Notes under the pieces: model-generated
Database searches by the model: none
Seen by the model: the letters and a program-made list of their open reading frames with translations, nothing else
What the model was told of the DNA's origin: nothing
Source of the DNA: an uncultured Clostridia bacterium
GTDB taxonomy: Bacteria > Bacillota > Clostridia > Oscillospirales > Acutalibacteraceae
Direction of reading: 5' to 3'
Assembly (NCBI GenBank): GCA_937907605.1
Contig: CALCYI010000034.1
Span: 1 to 64,000, forward strand
DNA length: 64,000 nucleotides
In this document: piece by piece, positions 57,072 through 64,000 of the stretch
How the letters are laid out: every line of letters begins with the position of its first letter
Numbering within the stretch: the first letter of the stretch is position 1
Made by a program: the position numbers and the translations under genes

Positions 57072-57917
57072 TTAAAAATCCGACTTGAATTCATAGCCCT
57101 GCTGGCGTATGTCGTCAATCACCTTGGGCAAAATATCCGCATTGGTTTTGCTCACGGCGTGAAGGAGCATTATCTCGCCGGGGTGCGTAGACTCGCAGAT
57201 TTTAGTAAACGCGGCGCTTTCATCGGGCTGAGCGTTAACGTCCCAGTCCGCATATGCAAAGGACCAGAATACGCTCGTATATCCGAGGCGTTTTAAGAGT
57301 GCTAAATTCTGTTCGGAAAATTCGCCCTTAGGAAAGCGGAAATAACTCATTGTATAATTAAAGTTATCCTTTATATACCTGTGGAGGAACATTACCTCCT
57401 CCTCGGCGGTTTCGTTATCAAGCTCGTCCATTGAGTAATGATGGTACGAATGATTACCCACTATATGCCCCTCGTCAATCATACGCCTGATAAGGTCGTT
57501 GTTATCCTTTGCAAAATCATAGGTAACGAAGAAAACCGCCTTGACGTTTTTCTCTTTTAGAGTATCGAGAATTGACGGAGTAAAGCCGTTTTCATACCCC
57601 TCGTCGAAGGTGAGAAGTATCTCTTTTTTGTCCGACGCAAACCACAGCGCAGAAAGCTCGGCATACTTTTCGTCAAGCCCCTTAGGCTCGTTTGGCTGCT
57701 GGTGGTTTTCGATATTCCCCGGTCCCCATACAATCTTCTTTGACGAGAGTGAATTCATATCCGCGACCGCCTCTGCGGGCGGTACGGTTGTGGCTTCGGT
57801 AGTGCCGTCAATATTACTATTTGTATTATCAGTCAGCGTTTCGGGTTTATTTAAACTCAACGTACACGCGCTGAGCATACACATACAAAGCACACATATA
57901 ATCAGTTTTTTAATCAT
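57072..57917 (-). CDS. Polysaccharide deacetylase, PdaA-like (delta-lactam de-N-acetylase family)
   Basis: NodB-fold deacetylase acting on peptidoglycan N-acetylmuramic acid; in Bacillus, PdaA makes the muramic delta-lactam of spore cortex. The 281 residues start with a lipoprotein-type signal (lipobox LSAC at about residues 15-18). Catalytic motifs are LTFDEGYENGF (D-E instead of the usual D-D), GNHSYHHYSM (metal-binding H-x3-H), FRFPKGEFS and LLHAVSK. PdaA enzymes characteristically have that D-E change. The start is the ATG at 57915-57917, whose GGGAGG sits in a hairpin (57926-57955). The gene lies between mgtC and mreB. Confidence 0.9.
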   Translation of the reverse strand: MIKKLIICVLCMCMLSACTLSLNKPETLTDNTNSNIDGTTEATTVPPAEAVADMNSLSSKKIVWGPGNIENHQQPNEPKGLDEKYAELSALWFASDKKEILLTFDEGYENGFTPSILDTLKEKNVKAVFFVTYDFAKDNNDLIRRMIDEGHIVGNHSYHHYSMDELDNETAEEEVMFLHRYIKDNFNYTMSYFRFPKGEFSEQNLALLKRLGYTSVFWSFAYADWDVNAQPDESAAFTKICESTHPGEIMLLHAVSKTNADILPKVIDDIRQQGYEFKSDF

Positions 57918-57925
57918 AATAAAAA

Positions 57926-57955
57926 CCTCCCGTATCATTATTTGATACGGGAGAT
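57926..57955 (-). promoter_or_regulatory. Leader hairpin embedding the Shine-Dalgarno of pdaA
   Basis: A perfect 11-bp stem CTCCCGTATCA/TGATACGGGAG (57943-57953 with 57927-57937) with a 5-nt loop. On the minus strand the 3' arm supplies GGGAGG, the next bases are TTTTTATT, and the ATG follows. It is therefore both terminator-like (behind mgtC) and the ribosome binding site of pdaA. Confidence 0.75.
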
Positions 57956-57984
57956 AAGATAGTAAAGTAAAATTTTTGAAATAA

Positions 57985-58725
57985 TTATTCGTGCTCGATT
58001 TTCCAGCCTGTTGAAATAATCCTGTCGCTCTTGCCTACCTTGGTAATAATGCTTTCAATCAGCGCGTCGTTATTGTTCTTTGTGGTTATGTAGGCGCGGA
58101 TTTTACGGTTATCGTCCTCGGTATTTACGGTTTCAAGATTATGGAGCAGAGCCTCGGGCTCGTTTTTAATAATGCTCATAATATTTTTACGAACCTCGAG
58201 CTCATCCTCTTCAGGACATACAACCGTAATCTTATAGATTTCCTCCTCGTAGTTATTTCTGTCGCTTTTGTCATATCTTCTGATTTTATCAATTTTATGG
58301 GAAATCGGGTGAAGCACGAGATGAAGGAAAACGATTGCGGCGGCAACCATAATAGCATAAATAAGGTTATTAACGCAGCAGAGCATACCGACCGCGGCGC
58401 TCGCCCATACGGTAGCGGCGGTATTAAGTCCCCTTATATTTCCGCCCTCGCGCATTATTACGCCTGCACCGAGGAAACCGATACCCGAAACTATACCCGC
58501 TGCGACACGGGTTAAATCAACACCGTCGCGGAAGGCAAGATACGAAAATGCGGTAAAGGCAAACGAGCCCATACACACAAGAAGGTTCGTGAGAATACCT
58601 GCAGGGTGGCGAGTGTACTGGCGTTCAAGCCCTATGATAGCTCCGAGTACTGCAGATACGAGCAGGTGTACGGCAAAGCCGCTCAGAGTCGTTACCTCAA
58701 GTTCAGTTAATAAATGAATAATCAT
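57985..58725 (-). CDS. MgtC/SapB family membrane protein
   Basis: A 246-residue protein. The N-terminal half has about four to five hydrophobic segments with the family pattern GAIIGLERQYTRHPAGILTN, VSGIGFLGAGVIMREGG and RGLNTAATVWASAAVGML. The C-terminal half (from about 150) is a soluble ACT-like domain (YKITVVCPEEDELEVRKNI). MgtC proteins are linked to Mg2+ stress and membrane-potential control; transport of Mg2+ itself is disputed. It lies two bases behind prfB. Confidence 0.9.
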   Translation of the reverse strand: MIIHLLTELEVTTLSGFAVHLLVSAVLGAIIGLERQYTRHPAGILTNLLVCMGSFAFTAFSYLAFRDGVDLTRVAAGIVSGIGFLGAGVIMREGGNIRGLNTAATVWASAAVGMLCCVNNLIYAIMVAAAIVFLHLVLHPISHKIDKIRRYDKSDRNNYEEEIYKITVVCPEEDELEVRKNIMSIIKNEPEALLHNLETVNTEDDNRKIRAYITTKNNNDALIESIITKVGKSDRIISTGWKIEHE

Positions 58726-58727
58726 TG

Positions 58728-59843
58728 CTATACACTTCCTTCAATACTTTTCATTTTAAGATATGCGTTAATAAAGCCGTCAAGGTCGCCGTCCATAACG
58801 GCGGCTATATTACCCATTTCAAAATTAGTCCTGTGGTCCTTTACCATTGTATACGGCATAAAGACGTAGGAGCGAATCTGGGAACCCCATGCGATTTCCT
58901 TCTGGTCGCCCTTAATATCCTCAATTCTTTCAAGGTTTTCGCGTTCCTTAATCTCTACGAGCTTGGACTTGAGCATACGCATTGCAACCTCGCGGTTCTG
59001 GTGCTGAGAGCGCTCAATCTGACAGGATACGACAATACCCGTCGGAATATGGGTAAGGCGTACCGCCGACGAGGTTTTATTAACCTTCTGACCGCCCGCG
59101 CCTGACGCACGGTACACGTCCATTTTAATATCCTCCTCGCGAATTTCAACGTCAACGTCGTCGTTGATTTCCGGCATAACCTCAAGGGAGGCAAACGAGG
59201 TATGGCGCCTGCCCGACGAATCAAAGGGAGATACGCGCACTAAGCGGTGAATACCCATTTCGCCGTGAAGATAACCGTAAGCGTTTTCGCCCTCAACGAG
59301 AATGGTTGCGCTCTTTATACCCGCAACGTCACCCTCAAGGTAATCAAGAGTCGATACCTTGTAGCCGTGGCGCTCGCCCCAGCGGTTATACATACGAAAC
59401 AGCATCTCAGCCCAGTCCTGAGCCTCCGTACCGCCCGCGCCCGCGTGGAAGGTTAAAATTGCGTTGTTTGAATCAAACTCGCCGCTGAGCATGGTGGAAA
59501 GAGTAAGGGCTTCAACCCTTTTTTCAATATCGTTCACCGAGGCTTTACAGTCCTCGGCAAGACTTTCGTCCTCCTCCTCGTCGGCAAGCTCTATCATAAC
59601 GAGCGCGTCGTCAAAATCGTTTTTAAGGCTTTCGTAGGAATTGACCTTTGCTTTAAGCGCTCCTATTCTCTGCATAACCTTCTGACTGTTTTCCATATCG
59701 TCCCAGAAGTCCGGGCGCGCGCTCTCCTCCTCAAGCGAGGCAATTTCCCGAGTCACGCCTTCTATATTCAGCGCCTCCTTAAGATTCTTAATCGGCTCCT
59801 CCGAGCCCATAAGGCGCTGCTTAAGCTCTTCAAATACTATCAT
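58728..59843 (-). CDS. prfB: Peptide chain release factor 2, without programmed frameshift
   Basis: RF2 releases nascent chains at UAA and UGA stops. The 371 residues include the stop-reading SPF tripeptide (VSPFDSSGRRHTSF) and the catalytic GGQ (SGAGGQKVNKTSSAVR). The usual autoregulatory +1 frameshift near codon 25 is absent: the gene is one open frame, with CTG AAT where CTT TGA C is normally found, though an AAGGAGG remains just before it (59766-59783). The ATG at 59841-59843 has GGAG six bases upstream; a TTG four codons earlier lies in that site. Confidence 0.95.
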   Translation of the reverse strand: MIVFEELKQRLMGSEEPIKNLKEALNIEGVTREIASLEEESARPDFWDDMENSQKVMQRIGALKAKVNSYESLKNDFDDALVMIELADEEEDESLAEDCKASVNDIEKRVEALTLSTMLSGEFDSNNAILTFHAGAGGTEAQDWAEMLFRMYNRWGERHGYKVSTLDYLEGDVAGIKSATILVEGENAYGYLHGEMGIHRLVRVSPFDSSGRRHTSFASLEVMPEINDDVDVEIREEDIKMDVYRASGAGGQKVNKTSSAVRLTHIPTGIVVSCQIERSQHQNREVAMRMLKSKLVEIKERENLERIEDIKGDQKEIAWGSQIRSYVFMPYTMVKDHRTNFEMGNIAAVMDGDLDGFINAYLKMKSIEGSV

Positions 59844-59873
59844 ATGCTTCTCCAAGTAAAATTTATCCTAAAT

Positions 59874-59902
59874 ATTATATACTATTATTTAGTCTTTTGC
59901 AA
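59874..59902 (-). promoter_or_regulatory. Promoter of prfB-mgtC
   Basis: Minus strand: TTGCAA, 17 bp, perfect TATAAT, 31 bp before the prfB start. Confidence 0.7.
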
Positions 59903-59925
59903 GTTTTTGAAGGCTTTAAAAGGTA

Positions 59926-59954
59926 TTGATTTTTCCAGATAATAAATATATAAT
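59926..59954 (+). promoter_or_regulatory. Promoter of the RING-galU-CPBP-tadA run
   Basis: TTGATT, 17 bp, perfect TATAAT, ending 33 bp before the ATG. It diverges from the prfB promoter. Confidence 0.7.
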
Positions 59955-59987
59955 AACAATGATTAACCATATATTTAGGAGAAACAT

Positions 59988-60956
59988 ATGTTTTTATTTG
60001 AAAATACGGAATGTCCCGTATGCAAGGTGAGGTTTGAAGAGGGCGACGATATAGTAGTATGCCCCGATTGCGGAACGCCCCACCACAGAGCCTGCTGGGC
60101 GCTTACGGGGAAATGCGTAAACAGCGGACTTCACGCCTCGGGCTACAGCTTTAGAGAGGAAGCTGAGAAAAGAGAAAAGAAGGTACACGAAATTCCCACC
60201 TTCTATGTTCCCTCACCCGAGCAGGCTGAAGCGTCAAGGGAGGAAAAGACCAACGCGGACGCCCCGCCCGCTGAATTCCTTGCGGGGATTAACAGCGAAT
60301 ACAGCAAATCCTCGGAAACCATTGAAGGTAAAAGAGTATCGGACATTGCCGCTGCAGTTGTTACGGGTATACCGTACTTTATTAAGCAGTTTAGTGCAAA
60401 TTCCGACGGCGACAGCAAAGCTTCATGGAACTGGAGCGCGTTTATTTTCGGCTCGTTTTACTTCTTTTACAGAAAGATGTACCGCATCGGAATTTCGCTG
60501 ATGTCACTCGTGCTTGCAATAATGTTCGCCGCAGATCTTGCGATAGCAAAGCTTGCGCCGAAATTTGTTGCGCTTCTTCAGGAGGCTGTCGCCTTCGCTG
60601 CCGACAAGAATACGGAGGCGTTATATCAGAAATTCACCGAGGCGGCAAATGCTTCGGATTTCAGCAAGGCAACAACGGTATTTTACATTATGCTCGCGGT
60701 AATCGCCGTGCTGAGAGTAATTGTAGCGCTTTTTGCAAACAGACTTTACAAAAAGCACATTTTCGCTCTTATCGAAAATGTTGACGAGACGGTAAAAAAC
60801 GGGGCTGATTTCCAAAGCCCGTTTATCAGCGTAAACGATATGAGCATGAACAGCGAGCAAATGAGGAAGCTCCTCCTCGCAAGGAAGGGCGGAGTAAGTA
60901 TATTCGCGCCGTTTATGGCGTTTATGGTAGCATATTTCATCACATATTTCATATAA
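59988..60956 (+). CDS. Prokaryotic RING-finger plus DUF2628 membrane protein
   Basis: A 322-residue protein. The N-terminus is a RING-type zinc finger of the Prok-RING_1 kind: C9-x2-C12, C25-x2-C28, H32, C36 and C43. An acidic linker follows, then a DUF2628 region (WNWSAFIFGSFYFFYRKMYRIG), four hydrophobic segments and a final membrane helix. Prokaryotic RING domains may bind ubiquitin-like partners or just zinc. No E1/E2-type gene is in the window, so the role is unknown. AGGAG precedes the ATG. Confidence 0.85.
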   Translation: MFLFENTECPVCKVRFEEGDDIVVCPDCGTPHHRACWALTGKCVNSGLHASGYSFREEAEKREKKVHEIPTFYVPSPEQAEASREEKTNADAPPAEFLAGINSEYSKSSETIEGKRVSDIAAAVVTGIPYFIKQFSANSDGDSKASWNWSAFIFGSFYFFYRKMYRIGISLMSLVLAIMFAADLAIAKLAPKFVALLQEAVAFAADKNTEALYQKFTEAANASDFSKATTVFYIMLAVIAVLRVIVALFANRLYKKHIFALIENVDETVKNGADFQSPFISVNDMSMNSEQMRKLLLARKGGVSIFAPFMAFMVAYFITYFI

Positions 60957-60968
60957 AGGAGTAGAATT

Positions 60969-61838
60969 ATGAAAATCAGGAAGGCTATTATCCCCGCAGC
61001 AGGACTCGGTACGAGAGTTCTCCCCGCTTCAAAGGCAGTCCCAAAGGAAATGCTCAATATCGTTGATAAGCCCGCAATACAGTACATTGTTGAGGAGGCG
61101 TTCGCAAGCGGAATTGAAGAGGTGCTCATCATCACTAACCGAGGAAAGGGCGCAATAGAGGACCATTTTGACCACGCGTTTGAGCTTGAAACAAAGCTCG
61201 CGCTCAATCCCGACAAGGCGGATATATTAAGCGACGTTGAGGCTCCCGCAAAGCTTGGCAACGTGTACTTCCTTCGCCAGAAGGAGACGGGCGGGCTCGG
61301 TCATGCCGTGCTCTGCGCGAAAAATTTTGTAGGCGACGAGCCGTTCGCTGTGCTCTACGGCGACGACGTAATTATCTCCGACTATCCCGTTACCAAGCAG
61401 CTTATCGAGGCTTACGAGAAATACGGCAAGGGCGCGGTAGGCGTTAAAGAGGTTGAGGGCGACGCGATAATGAAATACTGCTCGCTACACACAACTCCTT
61501 TAGAGGGTAACTGCTACCTCTGCGACAATATGATAGAAAAGCCGAAGAAAGAGGAAATCATGGGTAATTTTTCCATCCTCGGCAGAGTAGTTATGCCGCC
61601 TGAAATTTTCGACATTCTTGAGCATACTCCGAAGGGCGCGGGCAACGAGCTCCAGCTCACCGACGCAATGAAGGAGCTTGCACAGACGAAGGGCGTTATC
61701 GCCGTTGACTACATCGGCACTCGCTACGATATGGGCAACAAATTCGGCATTCTCCAGGCAAATATTGAGGTAGGGCTTAAGCACCCCGAGGTTAAGGAGC
61801 AGCTTAAGGAATACCTTAAAAATCTTAAAATCGACTAA
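60969..61838 (+). CDS. galU: UTP-glucose-1-phosphate uridylyltransferase
   Basis: Makes UDP-glucose for the Leloir pathway, glycolipids and capsule. The 289 residues have the family start RKAIIPAAGLGTRVLPASKA and VPKEMLNIVDKPAIQYIVEEA, the catalytic loop AVLYGDDVI and a C-terminal IGTRYDMGNKFGIL. It follows the RING gene by 12 bp, with AAAGGAG before its ATG. It probably serves galK and the polysaccharide genes in the same genome. Confidence 0.96.
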   Translation: MKIRKAIIPAAGLGTRVLPASKAVPKEMLNIVDKPAIQYIVEEAFASGIEEVLIITNRGKGAIEDHFDHAFELETKLALNPDKADILSDVEAPAKLGNVYFLRQKETGGLGHAVLCAKNFVGDEPFAVLYGDDVIISDYPVTKQLIEAYEKYGKGAVGVKEVEGDAIMKYCSLHTTPLEGNCYLCDNMIEKPKKEEIMGNFSILGRVVMPPEIFDILEHTPKGAGNELQLTDAMKELAQTKGVIAVDYIGTRYDMGNKFGILQANIEVGLKHPEVKEQLKEYLKNLKID

Positions 61839-61850
61839 AAGGATATAACA

Positions 61851-62942
61851 ATGAACCAAAACCAGAATCAACAAAATCCTAACTATTACTATAATGGCGG
61901 GTATCCAAACCAGCCCGTGTACTACAACCCTAACCTCAACAGACCTCCGATGATAAGCGAGGAAATGCGCAGGCAGATTGAGCTTAGGAACAAGAAGAGA
62001 GCGGAGAGAAACTCCCTGATTTTTGACGGAGTATGCTTCGGCGCTACAATAATTATCAGCCTGATAATTCAGGTTATCCTTGTACTGCTTTTACAGGGCA
62101 GCGGATATTACAGCCTTTTTGAAACCTCCTGCACTTTTCAAAATGCGTTTAATATTCTCGCGGTACACGTTGCTTCAATGCTTATACCGTACACGATTCT
62201 TTACCTTGTACTGAAAAAGAGATACAAGGGCGACCTTGTCCCCGCAAAGAAGCTTGACAAGGTTCAGCTTTTCGCGTGGGTATCGCTCGGTATGGGGCTC
62301 TGCCTCGCTTCAAACTATATTACTAACGGCGTAATAGAGCTTTTCAAAATGTGCGGATATGAGCTTACAATGCCCGAATACGAAAAGCCCGACAGTACTC
62401 TCGCGGTAATAGTCGTAATCGTTTCAACGGCAATAATCCCGGGAATCATTGAGGAATACGCCTTCCGTTGCAGCGTGCTCGGCGCGCTCAAGGGACGCGG
62501 AAAATTCTTCGCAGTGCTCGCTTCAAGCATAGTTTTCGGACTCATGCACGGTAACGTAATACAATTCGTTTTTGCATTTCTCGTAGGTCTTGTACTCGGT
62601 TATATCACTATAAAGACGGACAGCGTAATCCCCGCAATGCTCATACACGGACTTAATAACGGGCTTTCGGTGCTAAGCGACGCGCTGACCTATTATTCGG
62701 GCGGTAAGATAGCAAGCTACGCTTCCTCCGCCGCGGTAGTAATGTGGTTCGTTCTCTCACTATGGGGACTTGCATATCTTGTTTTAAAAAAGGAGCTTAT
62801 CGCAAAGAAAGCTCCCAAAGAGGAAAGAGAGCAGAGTACCCTTTCCTTCGGCGCTAAGCTGCTCTGCCTGCTGCCCGGACTTACAATTCCGCTTATCGTG
62901 CTTATCGCAATGACCGCTCAGACGGTTGTCCCGATTAAATAG
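61851..62942 (+). CDS. CPBP-family intramembrane metalloprotease (CAAX protease/YdiL type)
   Basis: A 363-residue protein with an Asn/Gln/Tyr/Pro-rich cytoplasmic tail (residues 1-50) and about eight hydrophobic segments. The ABI/CPBP active-site motifs are clear: EEYAFR near residue 203, FGLMHGN near 233 and HGLNN near 265. Members process or bind prenylated or bacteriocin-related proteins; the substrate is unknown. It lies 12 bp after galU. Confidence 0.92.
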   Translation: MNQNQNQQNPNYYYNGGYPNQPVYYNPNLNRPPMISEEMRRQIELRNKKRAERNSLIFDGVCFGATIIISLIIQVILVLLLQGSGYYSLFETSCTFQNAFNILAVHVASMLIPYTILYLVLKKRYKGDLVPAKKLDKVQLFAWVSLGMGLCLASNYITNGVIELFKMCGYELTMPEYEKPDSTLAVIVVIVSTAIIPGIIEEYAFRCSVLGALKGRGKFFAVLASSIVFGLMHGNVIQFVFAFLVGLVLGYITIKTDSVIPAMLIHGLNNGLSVLSDALTYYSGGKIASYASSAAVVMWFVLSLWGLAYLVLKKELIAKKAPKEEREQSTLSFGAKLLCLLPGLTIPLIVLIAMTAQTVVPIK

Positions 62943-62945
62943 CAT

Positions 62946-63407
62946 ATGGAAAATAAATATATGCGCGCGGCGATTAACGCCGCAAAGGAATGCGCAAAAG
63001 AGGGAGAGGTTCCCGTAGGCGCCGTCATAGTAAAGAACGGCGAAATAATAGCGACGGGACGAAACCGCAGGGAGAAAAATAAAAACGCCCTGTGCCACGC
63101 TGAGCTTGAGGCGATAAACAAGGCGTGCGAGGCGCTCGGAAGCTGGCGGCTTCAGGGCTGTGATTTATACGTAACGCTTGAGCCGTGTCCTATGTGCGCG
63201 GGCGCAATAATTAATTCGAGAATTAAGACCGTGTATTTCGGCGCGTACGACGACAAGGCGGGCTCGTTCGGCTCAGTCGCGGACTTCAATAGAATACCGT
63301 ATAACCACAAGCCCGAAATACTCGGCGGGATTATGGAAATAGAGTGCAGAAAGCTGCTGAGCGACTTTTTTGAAAGTTTAAGGGAAAGAAATAAGCAGGG
63401 TGAATAA
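62946..63407 (+). CDS. tadA: tRNA adenosine(34) deaminase TadA
   Basis: Deaminates wobble adenosine of tRNA-Arg(ACG) to inosine. The 153 residues have the zinc deaminase motif H51-A-E53 and P-C81-x2-C84 (LEPCPMCAGAIINSRI). MRAAINAAKECAKEGEVPVG near the start is typical of TadA. The start is four bases after the CPBP stop codon. Its stop lies in the loop of the downstream terminator. Confidence 0.96.
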   Translation: MENKYMRAAINAAKECAKEGEVPVGAVIVKNGEIIATGRNRREKNKNALCHAELEAINKACEALGSWRLQGCDLYVTLEPCPMCAGAIINSRIKTVYFGAYDDKAGSFGSVADFNRIPYNHKPEILGGIMEIECRKLLSDFFESLRERNKQGE

Positions 63408-63417
63408 TCACCCTGCT
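63394..63417. terminator. Bidirectional terminator between tadA and the PRTase gene
   Basis: A 10-bp perfect stem AGCAGGGTGA/TCACCCTGCT with loop ATAA, followed by ATAATTTTATC. The tadA stop codon is in the loop. Confidence 0.8.
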
Positions 63418-63423
63418 ATAATT

Positions 63424-64000
63424 TTATCCAAGCATTGAATAGCCGTAGCCGTTTGAGATTGCGTCGACGGGCATACCCTGTCGGCAATAGGGACAGTCGC
63501 GCATTGAATACGCCGTATAATGCGGTATGTCCTCCTTTGTAAAAATCGAGTTTACGCGAACGCCGTTAATCTCGTCGGCTGCGCTGAACACCGCGGCGAT
63601 TCCCGCAGTTTCACCGCCGTAATACTCTATGCTTTCCATAGCGCGCTCTACGGTCTTTCCGCTCGTGATACAGGAAATCAGCACGAGCACCCTTTTATCC
63701 TTAATCATACGGATTAAATTATCCCTGAAAATAAGGTTTCCCGAGGAGTCGTATTCGCTGCCGATAACGAAAACCGTACCGCTCGGATTAGGGCGGAACA
63801 TATTAGGCCGTGCAAGCTCGTGGGCAAGATACGCACCGAGGGTCTGTGTTTCATAAAGGCAGAGCACGGTATCAACCTGAACGGCATTAGAGTTATAATA
63901 TTCCGAAAGCAGCATAGCGGCGTCAACGGAAACGTTGTGATTATGCTTGATATCCGAAGTACCTATATAATAGTTAATATGGTTATTGGCAGATACGAAA
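63424..64000 (-). CDS. Phosphoribosyltransferase-fold protein, orotate-PRTase-like (N-terminus beyond the window edge)
   Basis: The frame is open to the window edge (first visible residues FVSANNHINYYIGTS), giving about 191 residues. The order resembles PyrE-type PRTases: a SxNHxxYY start, FVIGSEYDSSGNLIF, and a PRPP-loop position at RVLVLISCITSGKTVERAMES. However, the two acidic residues usual before the T-S-G-K/T loop are replaced by I-S-C, so PRPP catalysis is doubtful. A CPYCRQG motif near the C-terminus is an addition. It is more likely a regulatory or orphan PRTase-fold protein than the biosynthetic pyrE. Confidence 0.7.
   Translation of the reverse strand, partial: FVSANNHINYYIGTSDIKHNHNVSVDAAMLLSEYYNSNAVQVDTVLCLYETQTLGAYLAHELARPNMFRPNPSGTVFVIGSEYDSSGNLIFRDNLIRMIKDKRVLVLISCITSGKTVERAMESIEYYGGETAGIAAVFSAADEINGVRVNSIFTKEDIPHYTAYSMRDCPYCRQGMPVDAISNGYGYSMLG

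Overview
The window is a chromosomal segment from a low-to-mid GC Gram-positive anaerobe, most likely a spore-forming gut Clostridia (Oscillospiraceae/Ruminococcaceae type). The evidence is the miaB-ricF-mutS-mutL gene order, strong AGGAGG ribosome binding sites, a T-box in front of thrS, a TPP riboswitch in front of thiT, a sodium-pumping decarboxylase, indolepyruvate:ferredoxin oxidoreductase and a PdaA-type deacetylase. No rRNA, tRNA, prophage or CRISPR was seen.

Layout, left to right. 1-6.0 kb: leftward mismatch-repair/tRNA-modification operon (miaB, ricF-like, mutS, mutL cut by the edge). 6.1-7.7 kb: malQ. 7.7-13.9 kb: leftward Cys-rich protein, zinc-ribbon/endonuclease-phosphatase membrane protein, GPH transporter and PcrA helicase. 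14.0-16.2 kb: a four-helix-bundle (S23) gene inside a copy of a repeat, then oadB/oadG. 16.3 kb: a 45-residue membrane peptide. 16.5-24.0 kb: long leftward run aroB-aroA-aroC-pheA-VTT-galK-dagK, joining phenylalanine synthesis with sugar and lipid genes. 24.2-29.2 kb: a 1616-residue secreted protein with a 49-residue peptide directly behind it. 29.4-29.9 kb: a truncated REP-associated transposase with GTAG-type REP palindromes. 29.9-33.1 kb: thiT and thrS diverge from back-to-back promoters. 33.3-37.4 kb: iorA-iorB-paaK-ACT. 37.4-37.7 kb: a small element with inverted ends. 37.7-41.0 kb: AT-rich surface-polysaccharide genes. 41.2-45.1 kb: mmsA and a two-component system. 45.3-48.7 kb: DUF3048 protein, a divergent actin-like fragment, a 54-residue protein and a YfbR-type nucleotidase. 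48.9-57.9 kb: aspS, hisS, mgsA, pbp2, mreD, mreC, mreB, pdaA. 58-63.4 kb: mgtC, prfB, and a rightward run RING/DUF2628-galU-CPBP-tadA. The last gene is a partial PRTase.

Three features stand out beyond the genes. First, an intergenic repeat of about 170 bp occurs at least five times (about 13.9-14.5, 31.0, 42.7, 48.0 and 48.8 kb). One copy is split by the S23 gene, one sits in the thrS leader, and one supplies the last codons of aspS. Second, three leaders (Cys-rich protein, 54-residue protein, pdaA) have a terminator-like hairpin whose 3' arm contains the Shine-Dalgarno sequence and whose U-tract forms the spacer to the start codon, so termination and translation start share the same bases. 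Third, a RAYT remnant carries REP palindromes inside its own reading frame.

All functional calls come from reading translated sequence and recognising motifs. No database search was possible.
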